Source: Davidsoniella eucalypti (Eukaryota; Ascomycota; Sordariomycetes; Microascales; Ceratocystidaceae). From it: a stretch of DNA of 64,000 bases. A program made the position numbers and the translations under genes. Shown here piece by piece: positions 13,345 through 25,680 of the stretch. Below the pieces are notes generated by a model. That model saw only the letters and a program-made list of their open reading frames with translations, was not told the origin of the DNA and searched no databases. The stretch's first letter is position 1. Each line of letters starts with the position of its first letter. The DNA is taken from NCBI GenBank assembly GCA_004009845.1, contig RMBW01000047.1:62001-126000 (forward strand), written 5' to 3'.

Positions 13345-16300
13345 TGCTACCACTGTGGAATGTGTCCGCATGAACAGCAGATATTCTGCCCAGTAACAGT
13401 AACGCTATCTTTGCTTAGTACAGCCCTCTTTTTTGTTGTCAAGTGTCATATTCTACAGTCATATGTACACTGCAGGAGTGGCCAGCCAGATCCATCTGCC
13501 TACCGGACCTTTTGTATAAAAGAAGAACAGTGAAATATACAGCCCAAGATAAGTCTAGAATCTTATGTTGGCTTTAGGGCCATGACATAACAAGAAGCTT
13601 GGTGCTGCTTATTCCTTCTCAAGGCACACTCCCCAAGATCTCACGCACCAAGCCAAGAAGTATCTTTTGAATGTATCATGTTGACGGATACTGTGCTCCC
13701 TCCTGCTCGCAGTGAACGATATTGTGGTTCATAATGCGGTGGTGGTGTGGATGAGCACAGGCCAAGGCCTATGACGAAAGTAGAAGCATACTAACTTATT
13801 CATAGACTTATTCCTGACTTTGACTAGATCAAGTTGCTCGATGCATTCCTCGATTCTGCGCTGGTAAGAAAGAGACAATGCAGTATAGGACTTTCCTCTT
13901 CATTCGTGAGATGCCTAGACCTTCTGTATCCAACCAACATTGTCAAAATATGGCCGTAGCTTCATCAAAAACATGGGCTAGCAAAATGTGCAAAGCAACA
14001 CAGCCTTCCTTTCTGCTCTTCCTTGAAGATTTCTTTCCAAGACCATTCTTCCATTCTGGAACTTGCAAGCCAATTGCCAAGGAAAAAGAAAAGCATGCAA
14101 TTATTGAGAAACAAATCAGCAGACAACTCAGAAAAAATAACGCTTACCCGAGTCGAGTCCAGAATCTCGTGATGAACCGAAGTTTGCAATGATTTATTGG
14201 GTGGCAATGTTTCCATTAGTTTTGCTTTGCTTTTTTTTTTCTCATAAACAAGAACAAGGAATTATAGATCGAATATGCAAGTCCTATGTGATAATTTCAA
14301 CTTTAATGTACCAACAACCAAGGTTTTAGTATTGAAAACATTGGTCAGCAAATAAACAGAGAAAAAGAAAACTGACCGTGTCTATGACGACTTGAAGTCA
14401 GCTACGTGAACCCTAATATGTGGCTGTTAACCCTGCAGACTCGTAGCCCAATGTCGCAGATGTCGTAAATAGAGTTGTGTGGTGCTATTTTTAGCTCCCT
14501 TTCAATCCCCTCCACACCAGCTATTTTAGAATTCATCTGCCATATAAAAAGAGTCTATGTCCAGGAACTACAGTATGTATTAAAAATATGCGATGAACTT
14601 GGCAGTCCTTCAGGTTATGGAATTCATTCTGATAGTTCATTGAAGACTTCGATCCTGATCGTATGCCTTGAGCTAGTTTCAAAATAGACCAGAGGTAGAA
14701 TCCTGGAGATAGAAAACTCAACACTGTAGTTTACGAAGTATCTTGTCACAGGCTCGTATGAGGGTCGAGGGCTTTTTTTGCTGCTTTTTTCGGCTGGTGA
14801 GATTTGAACGCCGCCTCTTCGTGTTCACAAACTCCTTAATGGATACTAACTAGCATCTAATTATGGAATGCCAACCAGCCGTCTGGCATGAACTTGTTGG
14901 CCTCGCTAGCTCTTCTATTATCTTTTCCAGCACTGGCTTACCAGGGCGTTCAACCTTGGGGCTTATCTTGCCTTACGGGCTTGTCAAAAATACTAATACT
15001 GCACATGTCGGTTTTAGCGTGTGCTTTATTGGCCTTGACGGCAAGATAGAAGTCGGCTATGAGTGCTTTTCTTTTTTTTCTTGCTACCTGTGTATGAGCT
15101 TTGGTTTTTATGACATATACTTGCACCGTAAGTACTTATACTGCAATGCGTTTGAGTATGATCATGCAAAATACCGGCACTTTGGGGGTAGGTCAGCCTG
15201 AGCCAAGAAGCATAGCCTACTTCTTTAGTAAAGGTAGAGGCAGGTAGCTAATCACCGGCAGCTTATTCTTTCGATAGCCACGGAAAGATTTCTCGCCGGG
15301 GATGCTATCGTTGCTTTTATCTTAGTCCCAGGGCGGATAGTTGGTATCAGGTTTGTCACTATTTGCTCAGCGCACAGTATGCAGCCTTTTTAGCTTCTTG
15401 GACGGATCTGAAGGGCCCAGTAGCCGTCTAGCAAGACTTGCTACGTTGAGGAAGTGACAATAGTTTGAGACCCTACTACATATGTCTCATGGTCACATCT
15501 TGGTCTTGGCCATTATAAGGCATGACGAAAGTCAAGTGTCCATGGGACATGAGTTTCCCTAGCGCGTGATATCGTACATGTATGTACATAACCTGTGGCG
15601 AAGATACATGAAGGATACGAATGTAAGCTACATCTACGTAGTTTTGCTCTGTCCCATTCGCGGCCCCTTTAGGGCATTCGTGATATTGTAACTGAATAGC
15701 TAAACATTTGGTGTTGGGGATATGTTTCCTCTCCCTGTATCCAGCGGCTACCAACAACTAAGTAGTCTCGGTGTCCATTGAGCACTACTAGCTACAAAGA
15801 AAGGTAAAAAGACTGATATGGGGTACCCCCCATTCCGCTGTTGACTACATGTCTCGCCTCCTATAGTCAAAGGGATGGGTCCTTTGCTATATTATGGTTA
15901 TGTAATTGTAGGTTTTCTGTTGGATAGTAGAAACCTCATGATGCTTTTAGTTTGTACTATATGGTGTATGATGTTGTACATACATACAGATACATATCTA
16001 CCATACTTTTTGCGAGTCAGCCAGGCTATTATGGTTCATGTATGAGCAGTGCCTTACTCATAGACACTTACAAATACACCCAAGATACGAAGGTATCATT
16101 ACAGAAAAAGTCCCGATAGTGGGCTGTCCATCGACGTCACTCGCAGTATCATCGGCGAGCGAGCGACAAAACATACCCAAAACGTTTATATGGCGATCAT
16201 GTAGGTAGAGTAGGTCAAAAAGGTCCATCGAGAAACAACGCTTCGGGCGCCTGTCTAGCGGGGTTATCTCATGGCGCTCAGGGGGTCGGAGAGCGCTGTC

Positions 16301-18052
16301 TTTGGGTGTTTTTTGGGGTTCTTTTTTTTTTTTTTACCTACTTGACTCTACAGTACTACGGTTTCGAGTTGTCTGTGCTGTGTGAGCAAAGTAGCTTTAT
16401 CGATGGTACCTGTAAAGCCCACTGTGATCCAGGCATAACAGTGCATGGCCAGCCTCTGTTGCAACAGGAGGTCGTAGTAGCAGAATAGAGAGGATGTACC
16501 TTTTTCCCACGTCCACTGTGTGTCTTTTTACATACCGATCTGTATGTAGAGCAAAGGTTCATACAGACTGGTGCTCACTTTGACGCTTTAAGAAACACTT
16601 TTCACAGACCATTGCTGTAGATCAAACACGGACACACGATCTTTTTCTATGGCTTGTTCTTTTTCGTTTTCATGTTTCCAGATTCCTTGTGTTCTTATCT
16701 TCCATTGCTAGCTTCTGTCTCCAAAGGAAGATGGGCTTACCGGTGGCGCTTCATGTTCGAGAAGCTATTCATGAGTCTCATCTTTGTGCAATTAGAACCT
16801 ATGCCTCACTATCCCATGTGGTAACCCTATGTGACAACTAACCCTGTACTAGCTGGCTTCGATACAGCACAAAGTAAGATTTGCAAAATCGGACATCAGA
16901 ATCAAAGTAACTCAATATGTTTCGTTCCCCCCTTTACAGTAAAATTAACTGTGCTCAGTATATGTGCAACCAGTTACAAAGATAAATTTTGCTTAGCACG
17001 CAAGATATTTCATCTATACATGCATATTTGCAAATCACACTTTCACTAGATCGTGGGGAAACTGAAAACATTGGACTTTAGTTGTGAACCAAGACGTCAC
17101 TCTGGCTGCTCCAACAGACTTTGATGAATAAGAATAGCTACAAAATTAGACAATTCTGTTAAAGAACACCCATAATCCATGATTGCCCCGACTTGCTAGT
17201 TGATGTTACTCGCCAATAAAAGTGGCTTGACACGCCCTGCTGTAGTATCACGCTCGCTAGGGTCCTTCTGAACGATGGAGAACTGATGACAATTACATGC
17301 TGTGACTTGGAGGCAAGATAGTTGAATAAGATACACCCAAAAAGCCCATTATCTGCTTAGCTTTCTATGGGCTATCAAGGTTTAGGTGTCTACAAACCAA
17401 GTATATTTCAAGGCTAACTTGGCCTTTACTGGCTACGGGAGCAGATCAGGCACTAGACAGAGAGTTATTGCTGACTTGGGGCTAGGCAGGGCTCAGGGGG
17501 AACGAGCCAGCAAAGACCTTGCAACTGGTGTACTAACACACATAGTTGATATACTATGAGAACCTTGACAGAAAAGCAACAGTCTATAAGAGTCAAGTTA
17601 GTCGATCATTGCCACAGGAAACACGTATGAAGACACGATGGCCCTTCTGACTGTATAGGCAGGCTGTGAAGATAGCTAGGAGGCCCGGCAAGCATGTCCC
17701 TGTTTCCTAGAAGCCATGCCGTGGAGAGAGCTGGGCCTGTCGTATGTATTTATATACTTAGTTGCTGTAGCTGTACATTATACACGAAGACGGCTGTGGT
17801 GGCTTCGCACGATGGGTGGTTTTGGCGCTGGTGTGCGGGCAACCATGAATCGCCTCCCACGAGGGTCTATATGTAAGTATCTTGGTTGAATGCACAGATA
17901 ACTGAAGAATATAATCCGCTACAGCAAGCAAACAACTAACTATAACAGCAACTCGGCCGGATATCAAATACCAATAACGGAAAAGAGCTCCAGCAATAGC
18001 GAGAAGGCCGAGGAGGCTACTACAACGCCGATATCGACCAGGACCACGACTA

Positions 18053-18092
18053 GACTCTTTGACTCTCCGACTCTTTGACCCTTTGACTCTGG
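18053..18092. repeat. 8-bp tandem repeat based on GACTCTTT, five units
   Basis: Five consecutive 8-base units: GACTCTTT, GACTCTCC, GACTCTTT, GACCCTTT, GACTCTGG. It is a small diverged minisatellite with strong pyrimidine/purine strand asymmetry. Confidence 0.88.
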
Positions 18093-20860
18093 CTGGAACG
18101 TTGAAGTGACAGCGTTCAAGCCAAGCGCTGATAAGATGCAAGCGCACGGTGATGAGCTGAAGAATTTGACGATTAAGAATGGAATAGCGGAAGCTCTGGG
18201 CTCTTGCATAATTACAGTTAGAGATTAACCGCTCGATTACAGTATGTCCAAACTGGTAAGTTTGTCTTTTCGAGTTAGGTCGAGCAGAAGAGCAAAAGCC
18301 CACAGACAATTTGGTGTGCTGAGAGTTGCAGCACTAAAAAGCCAGAATGATAGAGAGAAAAGAAATGCTAGAGAAGCCGTCCAGTATCGTATCTGGATCA
18401 GTCAAGTAAGTACTTCCCTTGCGGTGGTTCTTGGTCTATTTCGACTATGATTTTCAAACCCGAAACACCAAACCCTGGTTCATCGTGGATAAACCAACAG
18501 GCAAGGGCTTCCTTCTACGCCTTTGATAGAAAATCATAGGAAACAAAATGATATCCACTTCGTTTCCCTGTCTTGACTTTGGCAACAGGAAGACAAAAAA
18601 AAGAATAAAAGGTTCAAGACGGCTTAAGCGAGTCAGCGAACTGCAGCAAAGCCAACATGGTAAAGCAAAAACAATGTAAGCCTTTATTTTCTTTGATTAC
18701 TATGTTCAATTTGGGAGTGAACCGGACGAGGCTACGGAAAATAGCCTCTTTTCTTTTCCTTTCTCACCGTTTCTTCCACGCCCGTCAAGATCCACGAAAG
18801 ACTGCGCATCGTGATATGTTTGTGGTGTTCAATATAGAGACATAAGCCACGATACTTGAAGCACAGAAGACGTGATGTGAAGCGACCCAGTGCTACTATG
18901 CACATTTCTATACAGACACAAATCCAGCATACAGAGCATCATCATCGTCCCCATTTTAGCTCCTCTGCCGAACGGGAGCTAGGAGAGGAAGTTGTAGCCA
19001 AACCCGCTGCAGGTCGATACACAAAAAAATCGCCAAAAAAGACTCTAGAAAGACGATTTATGCACATGCACATACATATCCAGCTATTCTTCATATTTGT
19101 TCCCTGCCTTTCAGGCTCAGTGCTACCTCTGCCAACTTGAGCAAGGCTTGCTGGCCTTCCTACGCCTGCACACTAGAGGAGTTTGGCTGCCCAGAACGGC
19201 CTAGGGTTCCTTGCTTGTCGTCATCTTGATTTCTTTTTGTGCTGCTGTGGTTTCCTGGCAGGGTATTAGAATGATTCTTTTGTCAGTTAGAATGAATGGG
19301 CAGCACGCACTTCACCGCCTGTCGACACCCAGATTAGATTTTTGTAGTAGCAAAATGGGGCCAGAACATCGTGGCATATGCGGGAGGATATGCAAGTGCC
19401 AAGGAGATTGCTTCTTTTGTGTTGGTGGTGTGAAAACAAGTGAAGACGAAGATATCGATGGTCCAGTCTGGGCAGAGGGATGGATGAACCCTTCTCTTCA
19501 TTCAGTAGTCTGATATCGTCTATACGTGACATGCTAGGCTCAAGGCAAAGACGTGCCCTTGGAGAGTTGTGTGCATCTATAGAAAAGAAAGGGCAGTATC
19601 AGAGAGACATATCTGCATGTTGGGCTCTCCAAGGTACTGCATACATGCCCAGCCAGCCATCGTCACTGGCAGTCCACGAAGACTTGTCGGGCAGCGACTT
19701 GAAACAAGAATCGAACCGTTGAGAATCTGGCTTGACCGTCTCTTCCAAGACTGAAAGGGTTAGCTACTTACTCAGCAGCATTAGGACCTATCAAATGTCT
19801 GTGGCCTACCCAAAGGACGCCTTAGTAACCCACTTGCTTTCTCTATTTTAATGCCAGAAAGAGCCTCTATTCTCTTATGAAGGTTGCAGTGCATATATGT
19901 CGAGATTAGGATGACAAAGTAGACAGTACATGTATAGGAAGGAAGCAGTTGTCGATGACGCCCAAAGCGTATTTTGTTTTGTCATGCACTAGAGCTAAAA
20001 CTGACATTGTCCTTTGGTTGGCTTGTTACCAACGCTGTAGTGTACAAGGATCGTGAGAAAAGAACAGAAGACGAGGAATAAAAAGGCAGTGAGACGCCCG
20101 TCTAGGATGAAGATCGTCATGGAACTTGCAAGGTTACAGTGCTAACAAACGATGCAATTCAAAAACTCTACGTTTAGTCCAGCCATTCTTGAACTACACA
20201 TATGTACATAGTTATACAGGATGCATATATGTTGTAGCCAAGTGCGGCTACTCCAATAGAGTAGGAGAAGACAGCAAACTCGAATTCATAAGATTTATAG
20301 CTGTAGTAAGGTCTTGGAGGCCGTGATGTTTATGTCATTGAGCTAGTAAAATGCGATACTCCAATGAGTAAGAGGACCCTTTGTCTCTGGAAAACGATCT
20401 GCTCAGCGAGCGAGGTGAGTCCATGGTTCAGGAGAGCGATGGTGACGCTGCGCCAATCAGACACCGTGTACGGCGTTTATTCCAAGTATCGCGGCACTAA
20501 AAGGCCTCTGCGACCTTTTATAGCAGTAGTAGAATCAACTCCAGCACGAGAAGACAAAAGCCACTGCAACTGGGGGTACTCTCGACAGCCGTGTGATGAG
20601 TGACGGTGACGGTTGATGGGTATGTAGATGTGACGATTGTTTTGTTGTTACATTGTCACATAACTGAATGGCTTTTTACTTTCTGGAGATGACAGCCACA
20701 TTGCCTATCAACAGCGAGGATCTGCGCCATGATTACGGTACTATAAACCATGATACATGTGTGTATGTACTGGTGGCCTTGAAGTCCCAGTGGCGTACCG
20801 GATGGACCAAGTTTATCTGGGGGCTCAACATGTAATGGAAGCAGTTGATTTGTTTGTCTA

Positions 20861-20886
20861 CTGTAGAGCCAGACTGTAGAGCCAGA
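20861..20886. repeat. Perfect 13-bp tandem duplication
   Basis: CTGTAGAGCCAGA occurs twice in immediate succession without a mismatch. The unit length equals that of the target-site duplications around the retroposon fragments in this window, so it may be an insertless staggered-break footprint. Replication slippage is the simpler alternative. Confidence 0.9.
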
Positions 20887-23131
20887 AAGCGAGTATTAGC
20901 CTTGAGGTTGAGGGCTTCTTCGAGGATCGCTAGGCCGTTCCAGCCCCTGGTTTTGGCTGGAGAATAGTTTTACGATGACTTAATCGTGCGTCCATATATA
21001 ATAATGAGAGCATTCTTCTTACTTTGCCAACTCCAAGTCGACACGCTGAAGTCGAAGCGCACACAAGATTTGTTCCGATCAGACCATTGGGCCTGCTAAA
21101 TCTCTAGCTGTTTCGAAAGCCGTAGCCTGTTTATTGTGTAAATGTAGCGGTGGTACTTGGTCTTTATTTGCCAGGCCTTCCCTGCCCTGCAACTTCTAGA
21201 GCGGCGCACAGGACAAAGAGAGCACGGTAAAAGGCCCCTAAAGAACGGCTTCTTCTGCTCTTAGAGCTGCTGCAACCCTCTAGCACACAAAATACACGGT
21301 TGAAACACTACATGCTTTGGATTCCGGCCAGCACACCATCCGTCTATAGCCAACGCTGCCATTTTCTATCCTGACCTGAGAAGAGGAGAAACGGAAATTA
21401 TTGGGCCAGACCAAGTCGGGAGGAATTCTCTTATGCGCCGTTAACGTAGGCGGCCGGACTTCAGGAAGCAAAACTGCGCTCCTGTTGGGCTGCTATGGGT
21501 TGTTTTGTTTACAGTACGAGCTGCTGTATTGTAGGTACCGTCGTATATTGGTGCCATGTACCCTGTAGACTGCAGGTATTAGCTGGCAGTCGAAGAAAAA
21601 AATACAGAAGGAAGAAGAAAGCTGCATGGGAAGCCAAAGAAAATCTGCAAGCGTGACGATGCTAAACAAAAAAAAAAAAGTTAGATAATTCTTTTTTTTC
21701 TCAGTATCGTGATGTGTGAAAAATACGAATGGCTCTATTCTGCAAATAGACGGACAGGACCCACTCGCTTGATCTGCAAAAGCAGCAGTTACTTCGCTGT
21801 ACTCCGCAGCCTCTTGCCTTTCTTATGCTTATGAATAGCCCTTTTGCATCCCAAAATACTTTAACAACAAAACAAGGCCGTAATGGAAACAAAGGTATAT
21901 TGTTCTCAAGGCGGTGCCGCTGCAATAATACACGAGGCATGATCTTTGCCCAACCCATCTCCCATCTCCCAAGTTTCTGTTTCTGCTTCTTCTGCTCAAG
22001 GCGCTCTACGGCGATCATTGGAAGGCTAAACATGAGCACCTCATTGCCTTGCGGGCAGAGCAGAGCAAATGCTCTTCTACTGTGACTCCGTCTTTCTCTG
22101 TTTGTAGCGGCATTGCTTCATGATGTTTGGTGTTTGTTTATGCCATAAATATAGTCTTGTGAGAATACTGGTGGTAACCTTCAAGAGGGAGAGGCTGAGA
22201 GAGTTTCTCGACTCCAGGCAAGCAAGGCTACGATGTGCTTGTTCACGTCACATCTGCCTTCTATCACCTTTTCTGCCGCCGACTGCTCTCTTGACATGAC
22301 GAATACCGTCTTGATGGCATAACTCGCCCTCCTGCTGTTACGAGCAACGTCTTAGCCGTCTATTATCAATATCCACGCAGCTTATCGTGACTCTACACCA
22401 CAAACGAAGACCACCGCCGCCTTTTGGCAAATCTGCCCGCCATGAGAGAGTGTTTCTATTCTCATCCTCACGTATTGCTAGTAGCTATCCGCACACCATT
22501 GCATAGCTAGCTGGAGAGCCACACGCCCCCATACTAGCAAAAGCCAGCAGGCAAGACGGTCTCACCCACCCCCCTCTACTGCCAACGATAGATGCAAGAG
22601 GGTGCACGAGATCTCCCTGGCTGGAGCTGCTTGTAGCCAGTAAAGCATGTACAACTCGCACCGTGTCCCAAGACACTCCCGACCAGGGATGCGACTTGTG
22701 GGAACTTGAATGGACAAGGATAGGCCACCACCAAGGCTACCCTGTCTATACATATCCTTGCCAGAGGACATCAGTACGTGCCTTCTCGAGCTGCTCAGTT
22801 CCTATGCCTGGGAACACCACCATATCTAAAATTGCTTGATATACACCTGCGTCCTCCCACCTCTGTCTGGACTCAAATTGCCGTCCTGCTTTCTTGATAT
22901 ATCCATTCCAATCTACGAGTCTTTCTTCCGCAAAGATTTCTTTTTCTTTTCATTCTGTCTGTTACATACTTGACTGATATTGTCTTCTCTTCATCGGTCA
23001 CTAGTCTCTGGAAGAACAGTGGTCACACTCGCGCTCTTCGCCAGGACTCTTCGAACTTCCTACTCGCTCTCCAAACAGGAACCAACATATATTTCTGTCT
23101 TCCGCACAGCATCACATACTCTCACGCCACA

Positions 23132-24190
23132 ATGGCTACTCTTCGCGTCTCTTCCGCCGAGAGAACGCCTTCCACCTTCAGAAACACCGTTGTTGGTCTC
23201 CCCAGCCCAATGTCGAGCTTCTCAGAAGACGACACCGTCAACTTCTACCACGGCATGCTGTCTAAGCTTTCTTCTTCCGAGGCACCTGCTCTGCCTGCTA
23301 AGAGTGCCCGCCGTGCTTCTCGTCTCGTCATCCCCAGCATGCCCTCGCCTACTCAGCAACAACCACCGCAGCCCACTGTCGAGGTCACTACCCCACATGA
23401 TCTCTACCTCTCGTCTGAGGAGGATGCATCTTCCACTGCCGATGATGCTTCCGACTACGATTGGGACTCCGACAATGACGAGGTGTGCGCACCCCTCAGC
23501 TCGACCGTCTCCAACACCGCTCGCATGATCAGTGTTCTCTACTCTGGCAAGCCTTCCATGGTTGATCTTTCTGGACGCCGCTCTGCTTCGCCGCGCATGC
23601 GCCAGCACAGCGGCTCGTCCACCAGCTCTTTCCTGGCCCCTTCGGCGCCCGTCCACAGCTCGTCTTTCCCCAATTCTCGCCCAACCTCCATGTTCATGCC
23701 TTCCAAGCCAACATCCGAGTCTCTATCCGGCAGTCTGCCTCGTTCGCGCCCTAGCTTCCTCAACATCGACCCTTATGCCTGTGCCCCACCATCATCTTCG
23801 CACAGCAACAGCTCTACCTTAACATCTTCTCCCACCAACTCCAGCATCGACATCTTCCCCAGCACTACTCCCACTGCTGCTGAGCCGTCTTCTAAGAACC
23901 CCCGCGACATGTTCAAGCGTACCATCAGCCTGGTCCGCAAGAAGAGCCGCCCGACGCTCGCCGTCTCCTCTAGCTCTGTCTACGAGTCTATTCCCGAGTC
24001 AGAAATCCCCCGGACTCCCGCTCAACAGCACCTTGCGCCATTGACGCCTACGAGACAGCCAGTCACCTACGACGATATCATGCGGGCTGCCAAGCGCAAT
24101 GCCAGCTCTCCCGCATCTGTGGCTTCTATCCCCACGCCAGTGAAGAACCGCATTCTGAGCCTTGCTCGCAAGCGCAGCGTACGTGTGTAA
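23132..24190 (+). CDS. Serine-rich, probably disordered protein of unknown function
   Basis: Single exon, 352 aa, from the first suitable ATG after a CT-rich leader; frame openness upstream of 23132 depends on a non-ATG codon and is not used. I do not recognise a domain. About a quarter of the residues are serine, with many Pro and Thr. Visible blocks: an N-terminal ordered-looking part (FSEDDTVNFYHGMLSKLSSS), a basic patch (KSARRASRLVIP), an acidic patch (LSSEEDASSTADDASDYDWD), a second basic segment (DMFKRTISLVRKKSRP) and a basic end (KNRILSLARKRSVRV). Clear third-position C preference, as in the surrounding real genes, and a T-rich 3' region support a true gene. Several SP/TP and RxxS sites suggest phosphorylation. 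It stands alone, with 13 kb of gene-free DNA upstream and 8.6 kb downstream. Confidence 0.8.
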   Translation: MATLRVSSAERTPSTFRNTVVGLPSPMSSFSEDDTVNFYHGMLSKLSSSEAPALPAKSARRASRLVIPSMPSPTQQQPPQPTVEVTTPHDLYLSSEEDASSTADDASDYDWDSDNDEVCAPLSSTVSNTARMISVLYSGKPSMVDLSGRRSASPRMRQHSGSSTSSFLAPSAPVHSSSFPNSRPTSMFMPSKPTSESLSGSLPRSRPSFLNIDPYACAPPSSSHSNSSTLTSSPTNSSIDIFPSTTPTAAEPSSKNPRDMFKRTISLVRKKSRPTLAVSSSSVYESIPESEIPRTPAQQHLAPLTPTRQPVTYDDIMRAAKRNASSPASVASIPTPVKNRILSLARKRSVRV

Positions 24191-25614
24191 ACGGCATCAT
24201 ACCAGATCCAAACCTCGTTATCTTCTTACTCTTCTTCACTGTGTCATATTACCATCATATCTTTTTACTATTTTTTTTTTATAACCCATTTTCATTATTT
24301 CCTTTGTCTCATACTTTACGACCTTTCTTCTTGTTTTCCTTACGACGAGTTTCCTTGACTTCACTTCTCGGCTGTTCTTTTTTTCTCTCTGGTTTTATTT
24401 TCATCTATTTCCTTTGTCAATCTTGCTTCTTATTTCTTTTGTTATATCTGGGATTGGCAGGCTTGGGGCCATGGTTTGTTATTTGGACAAAATGGATGGG
24501 ATACTATCACTCTCGCGCACTGATGAGTATCACATAGTTGCTTTTGACTGGGGACCAGGATGGCTCAATCCCTTCTGTAAAACCCGCACACACATTATAT
24601 GGCGTTTTGATCTTTACTTTTTTCGGGCTATCTTGTTTTAACAATACTTGTTTGGAGGAATATCAGGTGGACATCATCTCTTGAATGAAATCAAACAAAA
24701 TCTTTTTTCTTCGCTTACCTCATATCTTGTCTCTTCTCTATTCTGTCCATTGTTACTTGTCTATGTAACTTGTCTATGTATGATGTGGCATGTGTTAATT
24801 AAAGGCGCCAATATGTCTGACATGGTTGTTGGCGTTTATTCCAGTGGCGTTCATTATTGTATTTGTCTAGATCTTTGCCAGAGTGAACAAAGCCATTATA
24901 TTGAACATATAAGCATATCACTCACAGTTCCCTTTTTCTTCGCTACCTGCCTATGTCTATTGTATGGTATTTCTTTTGGATGGGTGTGGTCATTTTTTAT
25001 TCATTCCGTTCATGCCCTAGTCAGTTCTTGGTAGGGAACATTGCCCTCCCCCTTTAACTAGTGCGTTTATATCTTGGTACTGTGACTATAATCTTGTTCT
25101 CTTTCACACAACGAAGAGTTCACTCTACCCGTACTTTGATCCCTGGTATCTGGATACACAACTAGATATCCAATATAGCAGTCCCTCTGGAGACAAACCT
25201 GAGCAGTTTTTGAGACTATGCGTTGCTATCAAGGTTGGGCGGGTGCTATTTCGGGGGCTCAAATGCCCTGCTGTGACTATAACACATTCAATAGGCTCGA
25301 TGAACCTGATTTGTTAAGAAGAACGACTCTGATCCTTCCTTGCTAGCATACATGTATATCGGCACAAAAATAAGTGTCATAGTTCCCATCAGGAAGAACT
25401 GTTGGTCTAGCTCAAAGTTGGTTTTTTTGGGCCTAAGGAGCTACGAGAATAGGGAAGAAGCCTGGATAACATTGGCCACAGTATGTACTAGGATGTTAGT
25501 AGATTTTGATCCCACCAACAAAAAAAGTTCGTCATCAGGTTAGTAGTAGGAAGCGAAGAGAAGATGAAGAAAAAAGAGACCCAAACTAGACCTATATAAA
25601 TAAATAAAATAAAT
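24191..25614. other. T-rich 3' flank and gene-free DNA
   Basis: The first ~250 bases are extremely T-rich on the plus strand and fit the 3' untranslated region of the serine-rich gene. A 128-aa hydrophobic frame at 24648-25034 starts with TTG and reflects T-rich composition. Nothing else is supported apart from the tandem duplication listed separately. Confidence 0.55.
24755..24780. repeat. Perfect 13-bp tandem duplication
   Basis: ACTTGTCTATGTA occurs twice in immediate succession without mismatch, just downstream of the serine-rich gene. Same unit length as the duplication at 20861-20886. Confidence 0.9.
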
Positions 25615-25680
25615 AAGGATACCGCTAAGACTACATTGTAGACGTTAAATATAATCAAATCAAATCAAAGGATACCGCTA
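25615..25680 (+). mobile_element. 40-bp A-rich insert between perfect 13-bp direct repeats
   Basis: AAGGATACCGCTA occurs at 25615-25627 and again at 25668-25680 without mismatch. Between them lie 40 bases whose 3' part is A-rich with a repeating CAAAT pattern. This is the form expected for a strongly 5'-truncated retroposed fragment: target duplication plus A-rich tail at one end. An older A-rich stretch (repeated AAAT) lies just upstream at about 25597-25615. The insert shares no clear sequence with the SINE at 27.4 kb, so family membership is open. A simple duplication followed by divergence would be the alternative. Confidence 0.5.

Larger units (their letters stand above)
10160..23131. 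other. Gene-free 13 kb stretch (gene desert)
   Basis: About 13 kb with no gene I can support. The longest frames (157 aa at 10823-11296 and 183 aa at 17758-18309, both minus) begin with non-ATG codons, have no known domain and look like chance. The stretch holds small tandem repeats, a 13-base C tract at 11940-11952, and several TACATGTA palindromes. There is no transposase, reverse transcriptase or long terminal repeat, and no extreme AT-richness of the kind produced by RIP. The last ~350 bases before 23132 are CT-rich and fit a promoter and leader. A non-coding transcript or a far-upstream regulatory region is possible but not shown. Confidence 0.6.

Noticed and set aside
14790..14865. tRNA-like B box (GTTCAAATC) on the minus strand followed by A runs
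   Set aside because: The T-arm does not pair and no proper A box or acceptor stem is present. At most a decayed SINE head; too weak to list.
17758..18309. 183-aa minus-strand reading frame in the gene desert
   Set aside because: Begins with TTG, no domain, no coding bias, overlaps an 8-bp tandem repeat. A frame of this length is expected by chance in 64 kb read in six frames.
24648..25034. 128-aa hydrophobic plus-strand frame that could be a small membrane protein
   Set aside because: Starts with TTG; hydrophobicity is explained by T-rich 3' flank composition; no recognisable family and it spans a 13-bp tandem duplication.
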